The notes: generated by a model from the letters alone, not told the origin. A stretch of DNA of 64,000 bases from Mucilaginibacter xinganensis (GCF_002257585.1 NZ_CP022743.1:5208001-5272000), one strand, 5' to 3'; counted from the first letter of the stretch, positions 9,129-17,657 are shown. Numbers and translations: made by a program.

Positions 9129-9578
9129 TTATTTAGGTTCGGGAATTTCTTCTATACAATCATGGCTTCGGGGTGCATCCAAAAACAGCTTACGAAACTC
9201 GTCAGGGAGGGTGGTTAACTTCCGTTTATCCATATCAATCCATGAACCATCAACGTTTACTATGGCTGCCTTTGTACCGTCGCGCCGAAACAGTTCATGC
9301 CTTATTGACCACCGCGAGGCATCAGGACGAAATTTTGTGACCACGGCGGTAACTTTTATATTATCGTTCATACCAATTTCGCGCAGATAAAGCAGTTCCT
9401 CCTTAAAAAGCACGGGGCCAATTTTTGCCTGCAACAACGTACTGAGGCTTAGCCCCAATTTTTCGAGCATGTTCAACCGGGCCTGTACGGCAAAGTCGGC
9501 ATAAGCAGTGTGGCGCATATGCTGGTTGGCATCAATTTGCGACCAAAGCACGTCACCCTCAAAAAACACATTATCCAT
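9129..9578 (-). CDS. Acyl-CoA thioesterase (hotdog fold, 4HBT family)
   Basis: This 149-residue hotdog-fold protein hydrolyses acyl-CoA thioesters. The 4HBT motif is visible at 15-34 (QIDANQHMRHTAYADFAVQA), where the D/N-x-x-x-H-M segment places the catalytic acid. A typical strand block follows (SRWSIRHELFRRDGTKAA). It sits 12 bp after etfA and 12 bp before ACBP, so it probably regenerates CoA or relieves acyl-CoA overload during fatty-acid use. Its chain-length preference cannot be read from sequence. Confidence 0.85.
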   Translation of the reverse strand: MDNVFFEGDVLWSQIDANQHMRHTAYADFAVQARLNMLEKLGLSLSTLLQAKIGPVLFKEELLYLREIGMNDNIKVTAVVTKFRPDASRWSIRHELFRRDGTKAAIVNVDGSWIDMDKRKLTTLPDEFRKLFLDAPRSHDCIEEIPEPK

Positions 9579-9590
9579 AATTCTCAGATC

Positions 9591-10568
9591 TTATTGATGT
9601 TGTTCTTTAAACTTCTTAACGGCCTCGGTAAGCCTGGGCAGCACCTGCATAGCATCACCAACAACACCATAGTTGGCTGCTTTAAAAAATGGAGCTTCGG
9701 GATCGGTGTTGATCACCACAATTGTTTTCGAGCCACTTACCCCGGCCAAATGCTGAATTGCGCCGGAGATGCCCGCCGCTATGTACAAGTTAGGCCGGAT
9801 AGTACCACCTGTTTGGCCCACATGCTCATGATGGGGCCGCCAGTCGGCGTCAGATACAGGTCGCGAGCAAGCGGTAGCAGCACCCAGCTCTCTTGCAAGG
9901 TCTTCAATAACGCCCCAATTCTCCGGCCCTTTTAAACCACGGCCGCCCGACACCACAAGTTCGGCATCGGCCAGCGGAATTTCGCCTGTTACTTTATTTA
10001 CTTCTTTAACAACTATTGCGAAATCTTTAGCCTCAAACGCTACATCCAGCTTTTCAACCGCCGCCGCACCTTCTCCCTTCTTTACCTGTAGTGTATTTGC
10101 GGCTAGCATAATTACTTTATTGTTACTTATTATATTAACATAGCCAAATGCTTTGCCTGAAAAAACCGATTTTTTTATAACAAAACCTTTGTCCAGATCG
10201 GGCAGCGAAAGCGCCCCGGCTATTATTCCTGCCTTTAACTGTGTGGCAACACGCGGAGCCACCACCCTGCCTGTTAAGTCATAAAGCGTTACAACTACAC
10301 TCGCGTTTTCCTTTTCAGCTGCATTCACCAAAGCCCTGGTATAGGCGCGCGCATGCAGGTTATTAAGGCGCTCATCCGCAATATGCAATACCCTTTTTGC
10401 GCCATATTGGCCCAGGGCCTGCATTTCTGTTTCGGCTATGGTTCCAAGCACTACAGCCGTTGCCGTAGTACCCATTTTTTGAGCCAGCTGTGCGGCATAC
10501 TGAACGGCTTCAAACCCTTTGGGTTTAATAGTTCCGCCATTATTTTCTACTAATACTATTACTGACAT
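9591..10568 (-). CDS. etfA: Electron transfer flavoprotein alpha subunit
   Basis: This 325-residue FAD-binding subunit of ETF accepts electrons from acyl-CoA dehydrogenase. The C-terminal FAD domain shows SGGRGLKGPENW, ATACSRPVSDADWRPHHEHVGQTG, and LYIAAGISGAIQHLAG, all ETF-alpha signatures. It lies 29 bp downstream of etfB. No ETF:quinone oxidoreductase gene is in this window, so the downstream acceptor must be encoded elsewhere. Confidence 0.96.
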   Translation of the reverse strand: MSVIVLVENNGGTIKPKGFEAVQYAAQLAQKMGTTATAVVLGTIAETEMQALGQYGAKRVLHIADERLNNLHARAYTRALVNAAEKENASVVVTLYDLTGRVVAPRVATQLKAGIIAGALSLPDLDKGFVIKKSVFSGKAFGYVNIISNNKVIMLAANTLQVKKGEGAAAVEKLDVAFEAKDFAIVVKEVNKVTGEIPLADAELVVSGGRGLKGPENWGVIEDLARELGAATACSRPVSDADWRPHHEHVGQTGGTIRPNLYIAAGISGAIQHLAGVSGSKTIVVINTDPEAPFFKAANYGVVGDAMQVLPRLTEAVKKFKEQHQ

Positions 10569-10597
10569 TACTGTTAGTTTAAATGATCATTACTTTA

Positions 10598-11341
10598 TTA
10601 AATAACCTTTGCTTCGGTATGCAGCAGGTTCACCAGCTCATCCATATTATCCGCAGCCACCAGTTTTACTCCTGATTTAGCTACAGGCAATTCATAGGAT
10701 ACTATCACAGTTAAGGCCGGAGTTTCTGCAGGGCTTACTACTTTTAAGGGGCGGGTTCGCGCAGCCATTATACCGCGCATATTAGGAATACGAGCTTCGG
10801 CAACACCTTTTTGGCACGAAATAACAACCGGCAGGCTTACGCTGTCTGTTTCTTCGCCGCCTTCTATTTCGCGTTTAACTGTTGCTGTGTTACCCGCAAT
10901 GTCAATGTGAGTTGCAAATCCTAAAAAATCAGCATCAAGCAGTTCGGCAAGCATAGGGCCAACTGCTCCATTATGATAATCGATAGACTCTTTACCACAT
11001 AAAATCAGATCGTAACCCGCGTCCTTTGCATATGCGGCGATATAAGTGGCTACGGTAAATGGATCGGCGCTGTCTGCATCTATCCTAACGGCTTCGTCGC
11101 CGCCCAAAGCAAGGGCCTTCCTGATCACAGGCTCGGTATTTGCCCTGCCGACGGTAATCAAATGCACAGTTTCGGCAACGCCGCTTTCTTTTAATTCAAG
11201 CGCGCGCACAAGGGCATACCATTCATCATACGGGTTTAAAATAAAGGTGGTTCCGCTTTCATCTATAGCGGTATTGTTGTCTTTCAACACAATTTTGGTA
11301 ACAGTATCAGGAACCTGACTGATGCAAACTAATACTTTCAT
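10598..11341 (-). CDS. etfB: Electron transfer flavoprotein beta subunit
   Basis: This 247-residue ETF beta subunit starts MKVLVCISQVPDT and contains the signatures DLILCGKESIDYHNG, LPVVISCQKG and EARIPNMRGIMAA. It forms the heterodimer with EtfA, binds AMP and contacts the dehydrogenase. It is the first gene of the etfB-etfA-thioesterase-ACBP unit, with the conserved operator and promoter 72-139 bp upstream of its ATG. Confidence 0.96.
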   Translation of the reverse strand: MKVLVCISQVPDTVTKIVLKDNNTAIDESGTTFILNPYDEWYALVRALELKESGVAETVHLITVGRANTEPVIRKALALGGDEAVRIDADSADPFTVATYIAAYAKDAGYDLILCGKESIDYHNGAVGPMLAELLDADFLGFATHIDIAGNTATVKREIEGGEETDSVSLPVVISCQKGVAEARIPNMRGIMAARTRPLKVVSPAETPALTVIVSYELPVAKSGVKLVAADNMDELVNLLHTEAKVI

Positions 11342-11412
11342 TTTTATGGTTTATTTATGGGTAGATAGCACACCGGGAAAACACGCCGGGCCGAACTATA
11401 TAATTCAGAAAG

Positions 11413-11480
11413 TAAAATTAGGTTTGCACGTGCTGCAAAAAAGGGCTGAAATGCGGAGATATTGGTCAAAAATTCGGACA
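11413..11480 (-). promoter_or_regulatory. Fatty-acid operator plus promoter of the etfB operon
   Basis: The operator is at 11452-11480 (plus strand TGCGGAGATATT, G, GTCAAAAA, TTCGG). On the minus strand it is followed by 8 bases, C, six T, G, exactly 15 bases and TAATTTTA (11413-11420). The fadL copy has 8 bases, C, seven T, G, 15 bases, TATTTTTA. The operator abuts the -33 region, which fits an activator. Confidence 0.75.
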
Positions 11481-11529
11481 AAGGAATTCAACCTGCAGAA
11501 ACAAAATGAGCCTTAAAAATGGTAACCGG

Positions 11530-12417
11530 CTAACTGTTAGCCTTAACCCGGTACTCCGAAGGAGAAAGCCCGGTTTGTTTTTTAAAGTATTTACCGAACG
11601 AAGACTGATCAGGAAAATTGATCTCGTCGGCTATCTGTGCAATACTGGTATCATTGCTTCTTAGTAAAACCTTTGCCTCTAAAACAACAGCATCATCAAT
11701 CCACTCGCCGGCTGTTTTGCCGGTTACTTCTTTTATACTTTCTGTTAAATGCTTGGACGATACAAAAAGCGAATCAGCATAATATTGTACGTTGCGGTGT
11801 TCTTTATAATGATGAAAAACCAGGTTCTGAAAAAGCATGTTTAATTCCTGCTTGCGTGTTTGCCTGCTGTTAATAATAACACGTTCGTGTTTATAAACGG
11901 CTTCAACCTCGTAAATAAGCATTGTTAAAATACTGCGGCATATTTCGGCGCGATAGGGATGTTCTTCGCGTTGTAGTTTTTGCTGGATCAAATTAAAGAT
12001 CTCCGGCATCACCTTCGCTTTTTCGTGTTCGGGATAAATAACCGGGGTTGACGAAGTTTTAAAATAACTGAACGACTCCAAAAAATGACTATTAACCGCA
12101 TTTTCTGTTAAAAAGGCTTTTGAAAACACCACAAACTGGCATAAAAAATCGTCGCTGCTTTCGTAGATCCTTAAAATATGAAATGGCGTGGCCAGCAGCA
12201 TAGCGTCAGGCTTTGCCTCGTAAACCTGCAAATTTACCTCTACCTTGGCCGTGCCACGGGTACAGATCCCAATGATATAACCCTCTGAACGGTACGGATA
12301 TTCACTTAAAGCTAAAAGGTGTTTCTCTTCAGTTATAAAAAAATCGGTCCCGATAGACTTGTCGGCATACAGATCAACAAACCTGGGAAAACTTAATTGT
12401 GCGATTTTTTTACTCAT
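11530..12417 (-). CDS. AraC family transcriptional regulator
   Basis: This 295-residue regulator has an N-terminal cupin-like sensing domain (about 1-170) and a C-terminal double helix-turn-helix of the AraC type (about 190-290). The HTH shows VQYYADSLFVSSKHLTESIK, SIAQIADEINFPDQSSFGKY and FKKQTGLSPSEYR. It lies between the etf operon and fadL, diverging from fadL across about 300 bp. It is the obvious candidate to bind the three conserved fatty-acid operators, probably as an activator. That link is inference from position; no ligand can be named from sequence. Confidence 0.9.
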   Translation of the reverse strand: MSKKIAQLSFPRFVDLYADKSIGTDFFITEEKHLLALSEYPYRSEGYIIGICTRGTAKVEVNLQVYEAKPDAMLLATPFHILRIYESSDDFLCQFVVFSKAFLTENAVNSHFLESFSYFKTSSTPVIYPEHEKAKVMPEIFNLIQQKLQREEHPYRAEICRSILTMLIYEVEAVYKHERVIINSRQTRKQELNMLFQNLVFHHYKEHRNVQYYADSLFVSSKHLTESIKEVTGKTAGEWIDDAVVLEAKVLLRSNDTSIAQIADEINFPDQSSFGKYFKKQTGLSPSEYRVKANS

Positions 12418-12465
12418 AAAAACAACTGAAATCCAAATTTAAACCAACAACGGCACTTATTAGTA

Positions 12466-12685
12466 TATAAACCGGAACAAAGAGCTGCTGCGCTTTCAAA
12501 CTTATTTAAATTATATGTATAAACCGGCATTCAGATTACATTCTTGTCTATTTATTATTAGTTAATTAATTATTAAGTTCCGACTTTTTGACTAATATCT
12601 CCGCACTATAACCCTTTTTTTGAATTTCTTTTGCTCCTATTTTTATTCCTTAATGCTATGTGCTCGCAATCCAATTATAAACCAG
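12466..12685. repeat. Three TATAAACC(G/A)G direct repeats in the araC-fadL intergenic region
   Basis: TATAAACCGG occurs at 12466-12475 and 12518-12527 (52 bp apart, about five helical turns), and TATAAACCAG at 12676-12685. The gap (12418-12718) also carries the fadL operator and promoter. These repeats could be a second regulator's sites or AraC autoregulation sites. They could equally be chance AT-rich sequence. Confidence 0.35.
12577..12645 (+). promoter_or_regulatory. Fatty-acid operator plus promoter of fadL
   Basis: The operator at 12577-12605 is oriented so that its reverse complement reads TGCGGAGATATT, A, GTCAAAAA, GTCGG. Downstream come 8 bases, C, seven T, G (12622), 15 bases and TATTTTTA (12638-12645) as -7 box. 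The operator centre is about 128 bp before the fadL ATG, the same as for etfB. The site may also serve the divergent araC gene (160 bp away). Confidence 0.75.
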
Positions 12686-12718
12686 GCATAAGCGAACCAA
12701 TTTTATAAACTTTTAACT

Positions 12719-13942
12719 ATGAGAAAACTTCTCCTCTTTATGCTGTGCATATTGCCGGCACTAACGTTTGCGCAGGGATTCCAGGTAAACCTGGCCGGGC
12801 AGAAACAGATCGGGATGGGGCACACCGGAACAGGCCTTGCACAAGACGGGGCATCGATATTCTTTAACCCCGGCGCAATGGTAACACTACCTGAAAACTC
12901 TGTACAGGCAGGAATAAGCCCATTGTTTTTCAAATCAGCTTTTAACCCCGCAGGCACTAATGCCACTTACAACACGTCAGACAAGGTAGCAACACCGTTT
13001 GAAGCGTATGCCGTATTTGGCCCTAAAGGATCATGGTGGAAAGCCGGCATCGGCGTTTACACACCCTTTGGCGGGCTAACCGATTGGGGCAATAACTGGC
13101 AGGGCAAGTATGCCGTTGAAAGCCTTAATCTTAAAGCTATTTATTTTCAGCCAACTATTAGCGTAAGGCTAAGTAAATCGCTGAGCATTGGTGCCGGTTT
13201 TGTTTATAACCGCGGCAGTGTTGACCTAACCCGGGCTATCCCGTTAAGCAACAGCAGCGGCCAGGATGGCCAGGCAGAACTTAAGGGTTCCGGAAAAGGG
13301 TACGGCTGGAATGCAGGTGTTTACTTCGATACCCATAAGGGCCTTACCATTGGCGTTGATTACCGGTCAAAGGTTAACACAACCATTAACGACGGCAACG
13401 CTATATTCAAGGTACCGGCATCTGTACAGGCAAGTTTCCCGCAGCCCAATACCTTTAAGGCCGGCATCCCGTTGCCTTCAACAACCTCGTTAGGATTAGG
13501 CTACGCATTAAACAAGAAATGGTTACTGGCGGCAGATGTCAATTTGGTTAACTGGAGCGTTTACAAAACACTTGCGTTTGATTACGCTTCCAACACTGCT
13601 GCGCTGCAGGATACTTACTCGCCGCGTAACTATAAGAATGCATTTAGTGTAAGGGGAGGGGCGCAATATAAACCTGACAATCAATGGGCAGTACGGGCTG
13701 GTGGCGGTTACGCATCGGCTGCTGCACAGGCTGGCTATGTAACACCTGAGGTGCCGGATGCTAACCGGTACTATGTTACAGCAGGACTTGGTTACCAGGC
13801 GGCCAAACGGTTAGATATCGACTTTTCATTTGAGTTTGAACGCTTATTATCGCGCACACAAACCAACATCGAAACGCAACTATCGGGTACTTTCAAGTCC
13901 AACGTTTACATACCCGGCATATCACTTACTTATCACTGGTAG
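12719..13942 (+). CDS. OmpP1/FadL family outer-membrane transporter
   Basis: This 407-residue outer-membrane beta-barrel has a signal peptide (1-19, ending TFAQ). The conserved FadL N-terminal hatch follows: GFQVNLAGQKQIGMGHTGTG, then GASIFFNPGAM. Its alternating strands end in ISLTYHW, a typical barrel C-terminus with a terminal aromatic residue. FadL proteins carry long-chain fatty acids or other hydrophobic compounds across the outer membrane. It has its own copy of the fatty-acid operator and heads a unit with the SGNH lipoprotein 18 bp downstream. Confidence 0.92.
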   Translation: MRKLLLFMLCILPALTFAQGFQVNLAGQKQIGMGHTGTGLAQDGASIFFNPGAMVTLPENSVQAGISPLFFKSAFNPAGTNATYNTSDKVATPFEAYAVFGPKGSWWKAGIGVYTPFGGLTDWGNNWQGKYAVESLNLKAIYFQPTISVRLSKSLSIGAGFVYNRGSVDLTRAIPLSNSSGQDGQAELKGSGKGYGWNAGVYFDTHKGLTIGVDYRSKVNTTINDGNAIFKVPASVQASFPQPNTFKAGIPLPSTTSLGLGYALNKKWLLAADVNLVNWSVYKTLAFDYASNTAALQDTYSPRNYKNAFSVRGGAQYKPDNQWAVRAGGGYASAAAQAGYVTPEVPDANRYYVTAGLGYQAAKRLDIDFSFEFERLLSRTQTNIETQLSGTFKSNVYIPGISLTYHW

Positions 13943-13960
13943 CATTTAAAAACCGAATAC

Positions 13961-15295
13961 ATGAACAAGTTTAGAAATATACTCATTTTAGCAGCGGCTA
14001 TTTTAAGCTTTGCTGCCTGTAAACCCGAATTTAAGGCCCCCACCCCATCGCATGGGTCGGCCAATTTCTCCAGGTACATCTCAGTAGGTAACTCACTAAC
14101 CTCAGGTTATGCTGACGGCGGCTTATACCTGGAAGGGCAGCAAAATTCGTATCCGTCCATCATAGCCAAACAAATGCAGTCAGTTGGCGGCGGCACCTTT
14201 ATACAGCCATTATTTTCACAGGCACAGGCCAACGGATCGGGCTATTTAACCCTTACGGGCTTTAGCGCAACAGGTTCACCAATTACGGCACCTGTTACTT
14301 CTAACCTGGCGGTTACAGGTATAGTGCCTATTCCGGGATTTGGCAATGTAACCACTTATACCAAATACACTGGCGACCCTATTAACAACTATGGTGTACC
14401 GGGCATTAAGCTGCTCCATGTAACATTGGCGTCATACGGCAACCTTAACGGGTTTTACGAGCGGCTGCTGGACGGTGCCGAAGGCACACACAATACCGCT
14501 TATCTTGACTTTGTGACTACCAAGCCCTTCACCTTCTTTTCAAACTGGCTGGGGAATAACGATGCTTTGGGCTACGCAACCTCAGGTGGTGCAGGCGATG
14601 TGCTTACCGACAAGGCTACGTTTACAGCCTTATATTCACTCGTGATGGGCAAGCTTACTGCCGCAGGACAAAAGGGGGTGGTAGCAACCATTCCTGATGT
14701 TACTTCTATCCCCTATTTCAATACGGTAACGGTTGGGCTGGTACTGGCCGGTGTACAGAAGGCTAATCCGGCGGTACAGGCGTTGTATATAAACGCCAAA
14801 AGCAGTAATGATAATGGCGACCAAACCTACGCTGCTAGGCAGGCTACTGCCAATGATCTTATCGTGCTTACCTTTCCCACCTCCAAAATAGGCACATTGG
14901 TTAGCACACCCGCAGGGATGCTGCCTTACGGCTTAACACCGTATTCCCCAATTGAGAACCAGTATGTACTTGATGCCAACGAGGTTGCTATAACCAGGGA
15001 TTATGTAACAGCCTATAACAATACCATTAAATCTGTAGCCGACTCAAAAGGCATAGCGGTGGCTGATATGTACACTTTCTTGAATGACATTAAAGCACAC
15101 GGATTATTAATTGATGGGATTAACCTTTCATCCAATTACATCAGCGGCGGCTTGTTCTCGTTAGATGGCGTACACCTAACCCCGAGGGGCTATGCCATTG
15201 TGGCCAATCAATTTATAAATGCTATAAACTCAAAATACGGCTCAAACATACCTTTAGCCAATATCAGCAGCTACCGGGCAGTTAAACTTCCATAA
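13961..15295 (+). CDS. SGNH/GDSL hydrolase, lipoprotein
   Basis: This 444-residue surface or periplasmic lipoprotein has a type II signal (lipobox FAAC, Cys20). SGNH blocks are visible: YISVGNSLTSGY holds the nucleophilic Ser (GNS instead of GDS), NWLGNNDALGYA holds the block III Asn, and LDGVHLTPRGYAIVA holds the catalytic Asp and His. It probably cleaves esters such as lipids, supplying fatty acids to the FadL pore encoded 18 bp upstream. The substrate is inferred from this context. The unit ends in a strong terminator at 15314-15352. Confidence 0.88.
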   Translation: MNKFRNILILAAAILSFAACKPEFKAPTPSHGSANFSRYISVGNSLTSGYADGGLYLEGQQNSYPSIIAKQMQSVGGGTFIQPLFSQAQANGSGYLTLTGFSATGSPITAPVTSNLAVTGIVPIPGFGNVTTYTKYTGDPINNYGVPGIKLLHVTLASYGNLNGFYERLLDGAEGTHNTAYLDFVTTKPFTFFSNWLGNNDALGYATSGGAGDVLTDKATFTALYSLVMGKLTAAGQKGVVATIPDVTSIPYFNTVTVGLVLAGVQKANPAVQALYINAKSSNDNGDQTYAARQATANDLIVLTFPTSKIGTLVSTPAGMLPYGLTPYSPIENQYVLDANEVAITRDYVTAYNNTIKSVADSKGIAVADMYTFLNDIKAHGLLIDGINLSSNYISGGLFSLDGVHLTPRGYAIVANQFINAINSKYGSNIPLANISSYRAVKLP

Positions 15296-15313
15296 ACTGA
15301 GGCAGTTTAGCAA

Positions 15314-15352
15314 CAAGAAACCCGCCAGGCATGATACCTGGCGGGTTTCTTG
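15314..15352 (+). terminator. Intrinsic terminator after fadL-SGNH hydrolase
   Basis: A perfect 16-bp stem (15314-15329 pairing with 15337-15352; core AACCCGCCAGG) with a 7-base loop is followed by TTTT. It starts 19 bp after the SGNH hydrolase stop. Confidence 0.9.
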
Positions 15353-15402
15353 TTTTATGGTATTTTTGATGAAAGCGGGGGGTTAAAATGGCGGTTTATA
15401 AT

Positions 15403-15575
15403 CTTGTTCCACTTTGGCGTGTGAACAAATGGAACAATGTGGAACAAGTGGAACAGTAACAATAGTTAATTTTTTAAGCTAAACGATATTTTCAAGCCCA
15501 ATCCGGCCACAAATCACCGGTAAAAGCACCTAAAAGACAAAAATCAGGGTAAAGATGCGCACAAAGTGGAACAAG
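15403..15575. repeat. Inverted 14-mer pair and TGGAACAA repeats in a 680-bp gene-free gap
   Basis: The stretch 15353-15978 holds no supportable gene. Near its start CTTGTTCCACTTTG (15403-15416) is repeated as its exact reverse complement at 15562-15575. Between them lie four TGGAACAA-like units (15422, 15430, 15440, 15449; spacing 8-10 bp). The rest of the gap looks unstructured, apart from the promoter region expected upstream of the cytochrome cassette. Confidence 0.55.
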
Positions 15576-15978
15576 CATAAAACCAGGCTTCACAGTACTT
15601 GTTAATTGCCATCCGGGGCAGGAATTAAAAATCAGTCAGGCCAGACATGGCCGCAGGTACGGACAGAATGGTTCCTTACCCGTAAGATACTTCCCTCGCT
15701 TATACCCGGATAACAAATGGTTAAGGCGCTGTGCAGAAATGAAATACACCAATTTATAGCTGTTTTATTACTTAAATTTAGCCTTTACCGGTTTAAATCT
15801 GACATTTTTCTGCAACTGAAGCCAGTTAAGTATACTACTGACCAACAGCTAAAACCATTTATTAAATAAATGGAGCGGGTTTTTATTGCCTTGAATTCCG
15901 GCTGGTTGCATAACAAAGCAATACCCGGCTAACTGCCGATTTGAAGCACAAGCAAACACTTCTTAATCCCATCTCCAT

Positions 15979-16716
15979 ATGAAAAGGCAAATAGTTGTTG
16001 CGATTTTATTAATCGCCGTATTTTATTCGTGTACGCACGATCATCTTACCCCCGGCACGGGATCAAATACCGGTACCGGCAGCGGTACAGGCTCGGGCAC
16101 AGGCTCCGGGACGGGCTCCGGAAACGGTGGAACACCATCCCCGTCAGACTCAGTTTGTTTTAAAACGGATGTGCTGCCTTTATACCAAACCTATTGTGCC
16201 AGCACCGGCTGCCATGACGGCACCCGGCGCGGCGAGGACGCAAATTTCGCTTTAACAAATTATACCAATATTATGCAGGGCATTGTAGCCAATAACCCGG
16301 GCCAAAGCAGGTATTACACCATAATAACCGAAGGGCAGATGCCGCCCAAAAGCTCACCCAAACTATCATCGGCCCAGCTGTCAACCATCGCCACATGGAT
16401 AACCCAGGGGGCCTTAAATAAAACCTGCGCGGTGCCCATTTGCGATACCACCAAAATAACCTACACCAACGGCGTTTCGCAAATATTTGCCACTTACTGC
16501 AATGGCTGCCATGGCGTAGCGCCGGGATCGGGAAATGTAGTGCTTAGTGATTATGCTGCTGCCAAAGCCGCGGGCACAGGTTTAAAAACAGCCTTTTTAA
16601 ATGCCATCAATTACACATCGGCTACCCCTGCCATGAATATGCCGCAGTCGGGCAAATTAAGCAACTGTCAAATCAATCAAATCACCAAGTGGATCAACAA
16701 TGGTTGCCCGCAATAA
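15979..16716 (+). CDS. Cytochrome-c-like lipoprotein with two heme-type motifs
   Basis: This is a 245-residue predicted lipoprotein (lipobox YSC, Cys18). A low-complexity Gly/Thr/Ser linker follows (about 27-52). Two related cytochrome-like domains come next. The first has CASTGCHDG, a Cx4CH arrangement rather than CxxCH. The second has CNGCHG, a standard CxxCH. Each is followed by a PQSGKLS- or PPKSSPKLS-type loop and an Ile-Thr-x-Trp-Ile helix (TIATWI, QITKWI). It heads a five-gene plus-strand cassette and the next gene encodes a shorter relative. Electron transfer at the envelope is expected from the motifs; the partner is unknown. Confidence 0.8.
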   Translation: MKRQIVVAILLIAVFYSCTHDHLTPGTGSNTGTGSGTGSGTGSGTGSGNGGTPSPSDSVCFKTDVLPLYQTYCASTGCHDGTRRGEDANFALTNYTNIMQGIVANNPGQSRYYTIITEGQMPPKSSPKLSSAQLSTIATWITQGALNKTCAVPICDTTKITYTNGVSQIFATYCNGCHGVAPGSGNVVLSDYAAAKAAGTGLKTAFLNAINYTSATPAMNMPQSGKLSNCQINQITKWINNGCPQ

Positions 16717-16727
16717 ACACCACAACC

Positions 16728-17105
16728 ATGAAAATACGACACCTTCTATTTTTGGCTGCCCTTTTAACGGGTAATGCAGGTTGCTACTATGACCATGCAA
16801 ACCTGGTATATCCGCAGCAATCAACCGCTGCATGTATTACCACCAACGTAACTTACAGCACTACAGTAACCGGTGTGCTAACGGCAAACTGCTACAGTTG
16901 CCACAGCGGCAATGCGGCAGCCGGGGGCGGCATCGCGTTAGATACCTACGCCTCGTTAAAAACTTATGTAACCAACGGGCAGCTCATTAATTCAATAAAC
17001 CATACGGGCGGCATTCCGGCTATGCCTTTAAATGCTGCGCAGTTGTCGCAGTGCGATATCAACAAAATTCAAGCCTGGATAACAAACGGATCCCCTAACA
17101 ATTAA
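16728..17105 (+). CDS. Small cytochrome-c-like lipoprotein
   Basis: I start this at ATG 16728, which gives a 125-residue lipoprotein with signal KIRHLLFLAALLTGNAGC. The open frame extends 13 codons upstream into the preceding gene, but those codons would precede the signal peptide. It has one CxxCH heme motif (NCYSCHSG) and the same QIxAWI-like terminal helix (KIQAWITNG) as the preceding protein. Its N-terminal half lacks a second motif. It lies 11 bp after the two-domain cytochrome gene and likely acts with it. Confidence 0.8.
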   Translation: MKIRHLLFLAALLTGNAGCYYDHANLVYPQQSTAACITTNVTYSTTVTGVLTANCYSCHSGNAAAGGGIALDTYASLKTYVTNGQLINSINHTGGIPAMPLNAAQLSQCDINKIQAWITNGSPNN

Positions 17106-17116
17106 AAATCAAAACC

Positions 17117-17656
17117 ATGAAAATCACCTTCATCTTCCTTTTACTGGCCTGTGCCAGCCCGGCCCTGCATGCGCAAAAAATATATGCAACGCAAACCGGC
17201 CAGATTAAATTTAATGCCAGCACCCCGCTCGAAACCATTGCAGCCGTAAACAACCAGGTAGATAGTAAAATGGTTGACAAAACGGGGCAAATCGTATTCA
17301 GTGTGCTCATTAAGAGTTTCCGTTTTGAAAACCAGCTAATGGAAGATCATTTTAACGAAAACTACCTCGAAAGTTCAAAAATACCCAAGGCAGAGTTTAA
17401 AGGATTCATCACCAATATCACCTCGGTAAACTTTCTGAAAGACGGCAAGTACCCCATCAACCTCAATGGCACCTTAACTATTCACGGCGTTCCGCAAAAG
17501 ATAGCGCCCGGTGGTTTTTTGGTGATCACCAAAGGCAAGCCTGCAATTACCGGCACCTTTAACATTCACATAAAGGACTATGGAATTACGGGCTCCTACA
17601 TCGGCGGAAAAATTGCCAACGATGCTATAATAACTATTAACTGTAATTACGAATAA
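17117..17656 (+). CDS. YceI family periplasmic protein
   Basis: This 179-residue protein has a signal peptide (1-19, ending LHAQ) and a YceI lipocalin-like barrel: GQIKFNASTPLETIAAVN, FENQLMEDHFNENYLES, KIPKAEFKG, and LTIHGVPQK. YceI proteins bind isoprenoid-type hydrophobic ligands such as polyprenyl or quinone-like molecules. With cytochrome-c-like neighbours 11 bp upstream, a role handling a quinone or lipid in the periplasm is plausible but inferred. Confidence 0.9.
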   Translation: MKITFIFLLLACASPALHAQKIYATQTGQIKFNASTPLETIAAVNNQVDSKMVDKTGQIVFSVLIKSFRFENQLMEDHFNENYLESSKIPKAEFKGFITNITSVNFLKDGKYPINLNGTLTIHGVPQKIAPGGFLVITKGKPAITGTFNIHIKDYGITGSYIGGKIANDAIITINCNYE

Positions 17657-17657
17657 G

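Noticed and set aside
12703..12966. Minus-strand open frame over the fadL start
   Set aside because: It overlaps the signal peptide and hatch codons of a clear FadL protein and has no family resemblance.
15353..15978. Possible CRISPR array from TGGAACAA repeats
   Set aside because: Units are 8 bases with 0-2 base spacers and only four copies, unlike CRISPR repeats and spacers.
16054..16134. GGCACGGGCTCCGG-type microrepeat as a regulatory repeat
   Set aside because: It is in frame and encodes the Gly/Thr/Ser linker after the lipoprotein cysteine, so it is coding low complexity.
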